A DNA stretch of 64,000 bases. Source: Succinivibrionaceae bacterium. GTDB lineage: Bacteria; Pseudomonadota; Gammaproteobacteria; Enterobacterales; Succinivibrionaceae. The notes below the pieces were generated by a model. That model made no database searches and had not been told where the DNA came from. It saw nothing but the letters and a program-made list of their open reading frames with translations. This document shows, in pieces, positions 28,270 through 36,892 of this stretch. The position numbers and the translations under genes are program-made. The DNA is taken from positions 221,920 through 285,919 of the forward strand of contig JAHZGH010000006.1 of the NCBI GenBank assembly GCA_019420905.1, read 5' to 3'. Position 1 is the stretch's first letter. Each line of letters starts with the position of its first letter.

Positions 28270-29295
28270 TTAATACCAGTCATGCTTTTCATCTCGATTT
28301 AGATCAGCAATCTTAGCCATCTCTGCGTCTGTCAGCTCAAATCTGAATAGATCAAGGTTTTCTTTGATATGTTTTGGGTTGCTGGAGCCTGGGATAACGA
28401 CTATGCCGCGCTGAAGATTCCACCGCAATATTACTTGAGCTGGGGTAACATTATGAGATTTGGCAATAGCCGAGATGGTTTCATTTCCCAGTAATTCCGA
28501 GGTGTGGCCTCGTCCGCCGAGAGGATACCATCCCTGTACTGTAATGCCAAGCTTTTGGATATAAGGCACCACTTCAGGCTCCTGATAATATGGGTGGATC
28601 TCGTTTTGAACTAGAGCAGGAGTGATGTTAACTTGGGGGAGAAAATTTTCAAGCTCTTCGATATACCAATTAGAAAGGCCGATAGAGCGGATTTTACCTT
28701 CAGCTGCTGCTTGCTCCATAGCATGGTATGCTTTTACATCTCCGATCCCCGGATGATGGAGCAGCATCATATCTATGTAGCCGATGTTAAGGGTATTAAG
28801 TCCTCGTTCAATGGCTGCTTCAGGATCGTCAAACTGAGAGGGGTAGAGCTTAGTAATGACGAAAATATCCTCACGAGGAACGCTGCTGTCCCTAATGGCT
28901 CGGCCTACGGCAGCTTCATTGTGGTACATATACGCCGTGTCGATGAGCCTGCCTCCAGCCTCTAACAGTGCAGTAACGGATTTATAGCATTCCTCGTCAC
29001 TAAGAGAGTAGGTTCCCAAGCCCATGATTGGCATTTCATAACCGCTGTTCAGCATGACAGTTTTTGTTTTTAAATTAAATTTGCCGGGATTGTCTGCTTC
29101 AGAGTCTGCGGCTCCATTTGAGCTGAAAGCCGTTCCTTCTCCTGCAGATTTTGCTGTTTGGCTTGCTTCATCCAAGGAGAAATTAGATATTTCTGCTCTT
29201 TTTCCTAAGGAAAGACTTTCATTTAGCGTCTGGCCATAGGCTGTCATACCCAGCATAAAAGATAATGTCATAACCATTACCAATATTTGTTTCAT
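28270..29295 (-). CDS. Exported aldo/keto reductase
   Basis: 341 aa. An N-terminal signal peptide ([21 protein letters not shown], cut near residue 21) and a ~50-residue polar linker precede an aldo/keto reductase barrel (about 78-341). The catalytic tetrad is present: Asp and Tyr in [11 protein letters not shown], Lys in ITKLYPS, His in LLHHPG. The NADP-binding end [14 protein letters not shown] is also present. The barrel most resembles AKR5-type (2,5-diketo-D-gluconate reductase/prostaglandin F synthase) enzymes. A Sec signal on an NADPH-dependent enzyme is unusual. It overlaps the upstream acetyltransferase gene by 4 bp; SD AAGGAG. Confidence 0.87.
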   Translation of the reverse strand: MKQILVMVMTLSFMLGMTAYGQTLNESLSLGKRAEISNFSLDEASQTAKSAGEGTAFSSNGAADSEADNPGKFNLKTKTVMLNSGYEMPIMGLGTYSLSDEECYKSVTALLEAGGRLIDTAYMYHNEAAVGRAIRDSSVPREDIFVITKLYPSQFDDPEAAIERGLNTLNIGYIDMMLLHHPGIGDVKAYHAMEQAAAEGKIRSIGLSNWYIEELENFLPQVNITPALVQNEIHPYYQEPEVVPYIQKLGITVQGWYPLGGRGHTSELLGNETISAIAKSHNVTPAQVILRWNLQRGIVVIPGSSNPKHIKENLDLFRFELTDAEMAKIADLNRDEKHDWY

Positions 29296-29864
29296 TTACT
29301 CTCCTTATTTATGGAAGAGATCTTTTTGATAATTTTTGCCGGAACTCCGCCTACCACTGTCATAGCTGGTACATCTTTAGTCACTACTGCTCCGGCAGCT
29401 ACGATGGCGCCGTCTCCTATGGTTACGCCTGGAGTGATTGTGGCATTTGCTCCAATCCATACGTTTTTACCGATTACTATAGGAGCTGCTACGAGCTCCT
29501 GACGCAGCTCTGGCTCTATTTTGTGGTTAAGGGTTGCTAAAACCACATTGTGTCCTATCAAGGTATTGTCACCGATGGTGATGCCTCCTTGATCCTGAAA
29601 ATGGCAGCTTGTATTTAGAAATACATTTTTTCCGATAGTAATGTTTTGGCCATAATCAGTATAAAATGGCGGGAATAGGCAGAACCCTTCACCTACAGGC
29701 TTGCCAATAAGCTCTGAAAAAAGCCGAGTTACCTCCTCAGGCTCATGGTATTGAAAATTTAACTGAGTAGTGAGCTTCATAGCTCTTTGAGCGGCAAGGC
29801 GCAGATACTGATGCTTGGGCATTCCCATTTTAGTGGCTCGTTTTTCGATTTCCTTATAATTCAA
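29292..29864 (-). CDS. Sugar O-acetyltransferase (maltose/galactoside type, left-handed beta-helix)
   Basis: 190 aa. An N-terminal MAT-type helical segment (~1-60) is followed by hexapeptide repeats forming a left-handed beta-helix (~70-180; [45 protein letters not shown]). The catalytic histidine lies in the LNHKI segment. These enzymes transfer acetyl from acetyl-CoA to a sugar hydroxyl. The stop overlaps the ATG of the aldo/keto reductase gene (ATGA). It is the first of two minus-strand genes; the iron alcohol dehydrogenase lies ~400 bp upstream in the same direction. Confidence 0.88.
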   Translation of the reverse strand: MNYKEIEKRATKMGMPKHQYLRLAAQRAMKLTTQLNFQYHEPEEVTRLFSELIGKPVGEGFCLFPPFYTDYGQNITIGKNVFLNTSCHFQDQGGITIGDNTLIGHNVVLATLNHKIEPELRQELVAAPIVIGKNVWIGANATITPGVTIGDGAIVAAGAVVTKDVPAMTVVGGVPAKIIKKISSINKESK

Positions 29865-30268
29865 TTTAAATACCTTCCTTGTAGTATCAGCAGAACTTAG
29901 AGTGTTGCTTATTTAAGCAAGATAAAAGTTTCACGTCTTATGTCGTGTAAATATCAATAGATATTATTTATGTTTGTGATCAGGCGCCTTTTACTGCTGT
30001 AGAGCATGTACTGCATAGAATTTTGGATACTGTTAGTAATCTTTAGGGAAATTTTTGCAGGCATAATCACTTCTTTGTGATTTATAATCTTCATGAAATT
30101 TCCTAAGATGCATTCGAAAGCTCCTTTGCATACTTAGGCGGAGTCTTAAAGATTCAGCCTTGTCAAAGACAAGCTTCAGAGCTTTATCAAACATATGATT
30201 TTCAAATACCAGATTTCCTCTAGATGAGCCTGTTCTAAGCTTAGATCCGCATAGCAATTGCGGGTATA
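29865..30268. other. Gap between alcohol dehydrogenase and acetyltransferase genes
   Basis: About 400 bp. A minus-strand open frame of 81 codons (30033-30278) overlaps the alcohol dehydrogenase end; it has no RBS and no recognised family, so it is not called. No terminator or repeat is evident. Confidence 0.4.
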
Positions 30269-31441
30269 TTACAAACACATTTCATAGATTTTTAATACAT
30301 CTTGAGGATGCAGCTCCTTAGGTCCGGAAATTACTCCGCCTGCGCAGGCGTGCTTAGCCATGTTTTCAAAATGAGCAGAGTCAATGTGCAGATCTGTCAG
30401 CGTGGATTGCAAGCCTAGCGTTTCAAAGCAGAATTTTGAAACAGCCTGGATTGCTTGTTCTGCACCCTCCATAGCTTTCATTCCTGCTGGTACATCAAAG
30501 ACTTTTACTCCAAGCCTATAAATTGCCGGAGCTGTGCTTTCATTTAGGATGTATGTCAGCCATCTTGGCGTCAAAATCGCAAGACCGTGTCCATGTGTAA
30601 TATCATAGTAAGCAGACAGCTCATGCTCCATAGCATGGCAGGCACAGCCATGTACAGAGCCAGCATCTAAAATCGAGTTTAGAGCCATTGAAGAGGCCCA
30701 CATAAGGTTAGCTCTTGCTTCGTAATTTTCTGGTTCTTTCATAGCAATCGGAGCCCACTTTACAACAGCGCGCATAACGGCTTCCTGCATTTCCATCACC
30801 ATATCAAAGGTGGCATCTCCTGCAAGATAGTAATTGTCCAGCACATGGTTGAAAATATCGACAGCTCCGCAGGCGGTCTGATAGGCAGGCAAGGTAAAGC
30901 TGTATTCTGGGTTTTCAAAGGCAGCTTTCGGGATCAGTGCATCGCCGCCAATACCAATTTTTTCATTGGTATCCATATTGGAGATTACTGCCCAAGCATC
31001 CATTTCAGAGCCGGTAGCGGCATTAGTAAGAATTGCCACTATAGGCAGTGCTTTTTGCACCCATACTCTGCCTGAAACCAAGGGCCATACATCTTTATTT
31101 TCTGTGAGAGCTGCAGCTGCGATCCCTTTTGCACAATCAATAGTCGAACCGCCTCCAGCTGCTAAAATCACATCTATCTTTTCTTTCTGACAGATTGCCG
31201 CTCCCTGATTTACCGTAGTATGTCTTGGGTTAGGCTCAACACCGGAAAGCTCAAACAGCTCTAGATCATAATCTTTCAATAAGCTTGTAATCTTGTCATA
31301 TAGTCCGTTTCTTTTGATGGAACCGCCGCCATATACAAGCAGAACCTTTCTGCCAAATTTTAGTAATTCAGCAGGGAGGTTATGCATATGGCTTCTACCA
31401 AAGTACACCTTGTCTGGATTGTGAAAAATAAAATCCTTCAT
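30269..31441 (-). CDS. Iron-containing alcohol dehydrogenase (BDH/YqhD type)
   Basis: 390-aa group III alcohol dehydrogenase, probably NADPH-linked aldehyde reduction (butanol dehydrogenase/YqhD branch). The N-terminal nucleotide-binding domain has VYGGGSIKRNGLYD and the GGGSTID loop. The C-terminal helical domain holds the metal ligands Asp/His in GAVDIFNHVLD and two His in HAMEHELSAYYDITHGHG. Divergent from a LysR gene, with the operator-like repeat 31765-31789 in the ~380-bp gap. Together with the aldo/keto reductase it suggests aldehyde detoxification or redox balancing. Confidence 0.92.
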   Translation of the reverse strand: MKDFIFHNPDKVYFGRSHMHNLPAELLKFGRKVLLVYGGGSIKRNGLYDKITSLLKDYDLELFELSGVEPNPRHTTVNQGAAICQKEKIDVILAAGGGSTIDCAKGIAAAALTENKDVWPLVSGRVWVQKALPIVAILTNAATGSEMDAWAVISNMDTNEKIGIGGDALIPKAAFENPEYSFTLPAYQTACGAVDIFNHVLDNYYLAGDATFDMVMEMQEAVMRAVVKWAPIAMKEPENYEARANLMWASSMALNSILDAGSVHGCACHAMEHELSAYYDITHGHGLAILTPRWLTYILNESTAPAIYRLGVKVFDVPAGMKAMEGAEQAIQAVSKFCFETLGLQSTLTDLHIDSAHFENMAKHACAGGVISGPKELHPQDVLKIYEMCL

Positions 31442-31764
31442 CTTGATTTCTCCAAATCGAAATATTTACACAGCCTTTCATATTAAGTTTTGGTCTAATC
31501 AGATAATTGAAGCAGTAACTTCGTCTTTGATGAATACGGACAGTCTTTAATAACTTTATTATATGTTTTATAAGTGTTTTTTATTTTTAAAGTATTTTTC
31601 CTGCAACAAGACGGACTGTATTCAATTATTTGTAGGCTATATCCAAAATTTCGCTGCTTTTTCAGCAATATTGCACAATTAATTTGTTTGGCAAGCCATA
31701 TTCTTGCTTTTATGCTGATTATAAATTTGGTATATAGAAATGTAAAATATCAAAAAATTATTTC
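31442..31764. other. Divergent intergenic region, alcohol dehydrogenase / LysR
   Basis: About 320 bp, AT-rich; no supported gene. An open frame at 31574-31786 has no RBS and no recognised content. It should hold the alcohol dehydrogenase promoter. Confidence 0.4.
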
Positions 31765-31789
31765 TAGTTATTCGTTATATGAATAACTA
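31765..31789. promoter_or_regulatory. LysR-type operator
   Basis: Perfect 9-bp inverted repeat TAGTTATTC / GAATAACTA with a 7-bp spacer. The core ATTC-N7-GAAT has the T-N11-A pattern of LysR regulators. It lies 29 bp before the LysR start, fitting autoregulation and control of the divergent dehydrogenase. Confidence 0.65.
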
Positions 31790-31818
31790 CGTTATATTAA
31801 AGCTATGGGAGGATATTT

Positions 31819-32694
31819 ATGGATTTGCGTGTATTACGGTATTTTCTTGAGGTTGCAAGAGAAGAAAATGTAACTCATGCTGCAGAGCGATTGCATGTTT
31901 CTCAGCCTACTCTTTCAAGGCAGATTAAAGAATTAGAAGAAGAATTGGGAAAGAAATTATTCATTCGCAGTAATTACAGCGTCAAGCTGACGGAAGAGGG
32001 TATGCTTCTTCGTAAGCGTGCGGAAGATATTTTGGATATGGCAGATAAGACTTTGGCTGAATTTAAGTCTTTAGATGAGATCAACGGCGGAGATATTCAT
32101 ATTGGATGCGCAGAGTCAAATGGCATTGCATTATTTATTCAGGTTATCCATTCACTGCAAAAACAGTACCCTAGTATCCGCTTCCACTTTTACAGCAGCG
32201 GAACTGAAACTGTAAACGAGAGACTGGACAAGGGACTGCTGGATTTTGCCATTATCGTACAGGAAGTAGATTTATCTAAATATAATTATCTAAAAATTCC
32301 TACTTTTGATAGGTGGGGACTGATTATGCGAAAAGATAGTCAGCTTGCGCAGCATTCCTGTATTCAGCTGCAGGATCTGATGAACATTCCTCTTATTATA
32401 TCTAGGCAGGCTATGAAAGAAGAAATGCCTCGATGGTTCGGTGAAAAACAGGAAAAGCTGCATATTGTGGCCACATATGATCTGCTGTTTAATACCTCTG
32501 TCATGGTACGTGAGGGGGTTGGATATGCACTTGGTTTTGACGGACTAGTTTATACAGGAGCTGATAGTGATTTATGCTTTCGACCGTTAGATCCTGTCCT
32601 TACATCTCCTATGTATATCGTTTGGAAAAAGTATCAGGTTTTCAGCCCTGTGGCTGCCTTGCTGCTTGAGGAGCTCAATAAGGTTTTCGGCTAA
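31819..32694 (+). CDS. LysR-family transcriptional regulator
   Basis: 291 aa. N-terminal helix-turn-helix (~1-62; MDLRVLRYFLEVAREENVTHA, then HVSQPTLSRQIKELE) and a periplasmic-binding-protein-like effector domain (~90-290). SD GGGAGGA is 5 nt from the ATG. Divergently transcribed from the iron alcohol dehydrogenase, the usual arrangement for control of a neighbouring redox gene. Just past its stop lies a decayed copy of the HAD phosphatase gene end. Confidence 0.92.
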   Translation: MDLRVLRYFLEVAREENVTHAAERLHVSQPTLSRQIKELEEELGKKLFIRSNYSVKLTEEGMLLRKRAEDILDMADKTLAEFKSLDEINGGDIHIGCAESNGIALFIQVIHSLQKQYPSIRFHFYSSGTETVNERLDKGLLDFAIIVQEVDLSKYNYLKIPTFDRWGLIMRKDSQLAQHSCIQLQDLMNIPLIISRQAMKEEMPRWFGEKQEKLHIVATYDLLFNTSVMVREGVGYALGFDGLVYTGADSDLCFRPLDPVLTSPMYIVWKKYQVFSPVAALLLEELNKVFG

Positions 32695-32743
32695 AGCTAT
32701 TATTAAGAAGATTGAGTCTGTTGAAGAAACGCAGAGTTACTGA
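32693..32743 (+). pseudogene. Decayed 3' end of a second HAD-phosphatase gene
   Basis: 51 bp aligning without gaps to the end of the HAD gene (27828-27878), with 42 of 51 bases the same and the stop codon included. It would encode KAIIKKIESVEETQSY against KAIIKKIQAVEEMQSY. It starts at the LysR stop codon. It marks a duplication, or a paralogue replaced by the redox block. Confidence 0.8.
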
Positions 32744-33160
32744 CAGATTAATATTAAATATTGATATTTAATAAGCAGTACTAAATATTTGGATATATTG
32801 TACGTATTAAATGAAATTTATAAATTAATATATGTAGAGGCTAGTGCTATAAAATTTGTTTTGTTAGTTGTCAGCTTAAAATTAATTTAATAATAAAAAA
32901 ATAATTTTATCTTTAATATTTTTATTTTTATATAGGAAAATCATAATATTATTGCAAAAATTTACTGTTTATAAAGTAAATTCAAGAAATTGTCTCATAA
33001 ATTTAAGCTGTTTATATTTTTTTGTAGGTTCTACCCTTTGATTTAAAACAAAATCTTTTTTTATAAAAATATTAACGATAATTTTTATAAATTGGTGCCT
33101 TATTAATATTGTGATTATTCGTTTATGAAAATATAATATTGTCATGCAAAGGAGATCGCT
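32744..33160. other. AT-rich gap before the DNA methyltransferase gene
   Basis: About 420 bp with no supported gene or strong hairpin. It should contain the methyltransferase promoter; the composition is too AT-biased to choose one. Confidence 0.4.
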
Positions 33161-35314
33161 GTGGCAAATTATATTTCTGTAAAAGAGACTGCAAAAAAAT
33201 TTAAGCTGTCTGAAAGACGAGTTCAGATACTTTGTGAAAACGGCCGGCTGGAAGGGGCAAAGATTGAAAAGGGAATATGGCTTATTCCGGATAATCTGGA
33301 AAAGCCTGCTGATGCCAGACGCAAAGCTGCGGCAAAGGCAAAGCCTTCTGATGCGCTTACTGTAAGCAAGCTGGCACAGTATCTGTCTATTTCAGAGGAT
33401 ACTGCTAAGATTTGGCTGAGGCTCGGCAAGCTTAAGTATGACGTCGACGGTCAGTACTTTTCTAAGGCTTATGCTAAAAAGGTTGCTGCTGATATGAATT
33501 CAGAGGAATCCTCACAGCTAAAAAGCAGGCGCAATAAGAGCCGTCTTAACGGCAAGGTTGTCTATAAGGATTACATTGAGACTATAGAGAACCAAAGAGT
33601 AGTTGAGAAATTATTAGATCTCAATGTAGTTACCACTCGCCGTGAGTTATTGATTGTTTTAGCTAACTTTGCAGTTCAGCAGTTTTATGCGCGTCATGAA
33701 TATGGCTTCAAAAAGCCTTTTGTGCTCTGCGATTTCTTATCCTCATTGTTTGATGTTGAATTCAGAGCATTAATTGAAGATCTCCTTGAAAATAAGATCC
33801 CGACCTTAGATGAATTCGATGCTTTAAAAGATGCCTTAAATTTAGAGCTTAAGTATGTAAAGGGTGAGGACAGCTTAGGTCTCGTATATGTTTCATTTAA
33901 AGATTTAGCTTTACGTAAGAAAAAAGGCTCCTATTACACGCCTTTATCAATAGTAAAGGAATTGATCAGCAGCATTGAAGGCTTCAATGGCGATTTAAAG
34001 GACAAGCTTATCTGCGATCCCTGCTGCGGCAGCGGTAATTTCCTGCTGTCTCTTGCCGCTTTAGGCTATGACTGTGAAAAGCTTTACGGCGAGGATACAG
34101 ATGAAACCTCTGTATATCTGACCAGAATTAATTTGGCTTTGCAGTCTCCTGAGCAGACTGCAGATCAATTGCGCAAGCGCGTAATTATCGGCAACAGCCT
34201 GACCTCAAGCTTCAAGCATAAATTTGATATTGTGATTGGCAATCCTCCTTGGGGCGGTAATTTTACTCAAAAAGAGCGGCAGGCCTATAAAAAGCGCTTT
34301 GTAACTGCACAGGGCAAATCTATTGAATCTTCATCCTTATTTGTGGAGAGAGCCTTAGCTATGCTTAAGGATAAGGGCTTATTGGCATTAGTATTGCCAG
34401 AGGCTCTTTTGAATGTTGCAACTCATGCAAAGCTCAGAGCAATTTTATTGGAAAACTGTGCCTTTAGATTTGTAAATTTCCTAGGAAATGCGTTTGACGG
34501 CGTACAGTGTCCGGCTATTTTATTAGGAGTACAGACAGGCTTCCATGGCGAGGTTTTAGGCTGCAGCATTAAGCAGAATAAAGAGAGCTTTGTAATTAAG
34601 GAAGAGCGTGTTTTTAATGAACATAATTTAAGCTTCCATGCTTCAGATTATGATACTGACTGCCTAACTCACATTGAAACTATCTCTCCTGTAGCTTATT
34701 TAAAAGGCAATGCTCGCTTTGCTTTAGGCATTGTGACAGGCAATAATCAGGCTTTTGTAAAGCAGGAGCCTTTTGAAGGCAGCGAGGTAATTCTAAAGGG
34801 CAGCGAGATCCGCAAATACGGTATTAAATCTTCTGGAAATTACATTAAATATACTCCAGAGCAGTTTCAGCAGACAGCTCCTACTGAGATATATCGTGCT
34901 AAGGAGAAGCTTTTATATCGTTTTATCTGCGATGTTCCGGTATTTACATATGATAACAAGCAGACCTTGTCTTTAAACAGCTGCAATATTCTAATTCCTA
35001 AGATAAAGGGGTTGGATATTAAATATGTTTTGGCTATATTAAATTCTAGTGTTGCATCTTATTTTCTAGTTAAGCATTACAATGCGTTAAAGCTATTGAG
35101 ATCTCACTTAGAGCAGATCCCTATTCCGGTTATCAGCAGAGACGAGCAGCGGCCTATTATTGAGATGGTCAATAAGCTATTGGATGCTACGGAAAATGCC
35201 GAGCCTCTCTATAAAAAGCTTGATGATGAGATTATGAAGCTTTATAAGCTGAATAAGGAACAGCAGCAGGTGATTAAGCGCACCTTAAAGTCTAAAAATA
35301 TAAAATTAAAATAA
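33161..35314 (+). CDS. Lone N6-adenine DNA methyltransferase with N-terminal helix-turn-helix domains
   Basis: 717 aa from a GTG with a strong SD (AAGGAGAT). Two excisionase/MerR-like helix-turn-helix segments come first (about 4-45 and 64-105; ISVKETAKKFKLSERRVQ, LTVSKLAQYLSISEDTAK). Then a gamma-class N6-adenine methyltransferase follows with SAM motif CDPCCGSGNF (C285) and catalytic NPPW (361-364). A TaqI-like target-recognition domain (~520-680) and a charged helical tail end the protein. No nuclease domain and no restriction gene is adjacent, so it looks like an orphan methyltransferase. GC and codon use are like the host, not like the AT-rich island. A maintenance or epigenetic regulatory role is inference. 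Confidence 0.85.
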   Translation: MANYISVKETAKKFKLSERRVQILCENGRLEGAKIEKGIWLIPDNLEKPADARRKAAAKAKPSDALTVSKLAQYLSISEDTAKIWLRLGKLKYDVDGQYFSKAYAKKVAADMNSEESSQLKSRRNKSRLNGKVVYKDYIETIENQRVVEKLLDLNVVTTRRELLIVLANFAVQQFYARHEYGFKKPFVLCDFLSSLFDVEFRALIEDLLENKIPTLDEFDALKDALNLELKYVKGEDSLGLVYVSFKDLALRKKKGSYYTPLSIVKELISSIEGFNGDLKDKLICDPCCGSGNFLLSLAALGYDCEKLYGEDTDETSVYLTRINLALQSPEQTADQLRKRVIIGNSLTSSFKHKFDIVIGNPPWGGNFTQKERQAYKKRFVTAQGKSIESSSLFVERALAMLKDKGLLALVLPEALLNVATHAKLRAILLENCAFRFVNFLGNAFDGVQCPAILLGVQTGFHGEVLGCSIKQNKESFVIKEERVFNEHNLSFHASDYDTDCLTHIETISPVAYLKGNARFALGIVTGNNQAFVKQEPFEGSEVILKGSEIRKYGIKSSGNYIKYTPEQFQQTAPTEIYRAKEKLLYRFICDVPVFTYDNKQTLSLNSCNILIPKIKGLDIKYVLAILNSSVASYFLVKHYNALKLLRSHLEQIPIPVISRDEQRPIIEMVNKLLDATENAEPLYKKLDDEIMKLYKLNKEQQQVIKRTLKSKNIKLK

Positions 35315-35380
35315 AGCCTCTGCTTTAGCTTGTTTAAACAGCTTGGGGTTTTATCAGGACGATATGTCTGAGGATGTTTT

Positions 35381-36835
35381 ATGTCTCAGTTTGATAAACG
35401 CAATTTATCTATGATGATGGATCTGTATGAAATGACCATGGCTAATGGTTATTTTGCCGATCCTGATGCTTTTAAACGCAAGGTTACCTTTGATGTTTTT
35501 TACAGACAGAATCCAGATCATGGCGGCTTTGCAATTTTTGCCGGTTTAGAGCAGATCGTTGATTATATTGAAAACATGCATTTTGACGCCGAAGATATTG
35601 AATATTTTCGCTCTTTAGGCATTTTTTCAGAAGATTTCTTAACTTACCTTAAGGATTATCGCTTTCACGGCGATGTATATGCCTTCCCAGAGGGTACGAT
35701 TATGTACCCAAATGAGCCGATAATCACCGTATATGCTCCGCTTATTGATGCACAATTAATTGAGACTGCAATTTTAGCTCAGATAAATCATCAGTCCTTG
35801 ATTGCTACTAAGGCTCAGCGTATTGTTAAAGCCGCAAAGGGCAGAGTTGTTTCTGATTTCGGTGCTCGCCGTGCGCACAATATGGACGCAGCTGTTTACG
35901 GTGCAAGAGCTGCCTATATCGGCGGCGCAAACGGCACTGCGACCTTATTAGCCGGAAAAATGTTCGGCATTCCTGTATCAGGAACCATGGCGCACAGCTG
36001 GGTTATGTATTATCAGGATGAGTATCAGGCATTTAAGCATTATGCAGAACTGTATCCGGATAACTGCCAGTTCTTAATTGATACCTATGATGTTATGCAT
36101 TCTGGAGTTCCTAATGCCATCAAAGTTGCAAAGGAAGTACTGCTTCCTAAGGGCAAGCGTCTTTTAGGAGTCCGCATTGATTCTGGCGATTTGGCTTATT
36201 TGTCTAAGCGCGTTCGTGCTGCCTTAGATGAAGCCGGTCTTAACGATTGCCGCATTATTGCTTCAAACAGCTTAGATGAGTACACCATTTCCTCAATTTT
36301 AGATCATCAGGACGGCTGCATCGATATTTTCGGTGTCGGCGAGAGATTGATTACAGCGAAAAGCGATCCTGTTTTTGGCTGTGTATATAAGATGTCTGCA
36401 GTAGAAGAGGGGGATGTCTGCATTCCGAGGATCAAGGTTTCTGAGACATTTGAAAAAATCACCAACCCAGGACGCAAGAATGTATATCGCGTCTATGACG
36501 TAGAAGGGCACGCTATTGCCGATTTGTTGACAAAAGCTGGCGAAGAGCCTGATTTTTCTAAGCCTTATCAGTATGTCGATCCGCATAAGCCCTGGAAAAA
36601 ACGCTCCTTTATTGACTGCAGAATTAAATCACTGCAGAAGCTTATTATTAAAGACGGCAAATTAGTTGAAGAACTGCCTTCATTAAAGCAGATTAGGGAT
36701 TTTGTTAAATATCAGCTTGAGCATGAAATATGGCCTGAGGAACAGCGCTTTGAGAATCCTCACAAGCATTATTTAGATATGAGTCCTGAATATTATGCTT
36801 TAAAGAACGGGCTGCTGTGTCAGAATAAATTTTAA
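35381..36835 (+). CDS. pncB: Nicotinate phosphoribosyltransferase
   Basis: Salvages nicotinate into NAD synthesis (nicotinate + PRPP + ATP). 484 aa, the longer class. N-terminal DLYEMTMANGYF, the core SDFGARRAHNMDAA segment with the active-site region, SGTMAHSWV, and the phosphate-binding GVRIDSGDL and FGVGERLIT loops are all intact. SD AGGA. It lies 66 bp after the methyltransferase and ends in a bidirectional terminator. No link to the methyltransferase is evident beyond order. Confidence 0.95.
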   Translation: MSQFDKRNLSMMMDLYEMTMANGYFADPDAFKRKVTFDVFYRQNPDHGGFAIFAGLEQIVDYIENMHFDAEDIEYFRSLGIFSEDFLTYLKDYRFHGDVYAFPEGTIMYPNEPIITVYAPLIDAQLIETAILAQINHQSLIATKAQRIVKAAKGRVVSDFGARRAHNMDAAVYGARAAYIGGANGTATLLAGKMFGIPVSGTMAHSWVMYYQDEYQAFKHYAELYPDNCQFLIDTYDVMHSGVPNAIKVAKEVLLPKGKRLLGVRIDSGDLAYLSKRVRAALDEAGLNDCRIIASNSLDEYTISSILDHQDGCIDIFGVGERLITAKSDPVFGCVYKMSAVEEGDVCIPRIKVSETFEKITNPGRKNVYRVYDVEGHAIADLLTKAGEEPDFSKPYQYVDPHKPWKKRSFIDCRIKSLQKLIIKDGKLVEELPSLKQIRDFVKYQLEHEIWPEEQRFENPHKHYLDMSPEYYALKNGLLCQNKF

Positions 36836-36872
36836 AAAAAGGCCGTTAGCATATATTGTTAACGGCCTTTTT
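36836..36872. terminator. Bidirectional intrinsic terminator
   Basis: Perfect 13-bp stem AAAAAGGCCGTTA / TAACGGCCTTTTT with an 11-nt loop, between convergent pncB and the MFS gene. The A-run and T-run serve both directions. Confidence 0.88.
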
Positions 36873-36892
36873 GTTTTAATTTATTTTAGTCA

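Noticed and set aside
30033..30278. Minus-strand 81-codon open frame after the alcohol dehydrogenase
   Set aside because: It overlaps the dehydrogenase end in another frame, has no SD and no recognised family. It could be a remnant but cannot be supported.
31574..31786. Plus-strand 70-codon open frame before LysR
   Set aside because: No RBS; it runs through the LysR operator repeat, so it is probably non-coding.
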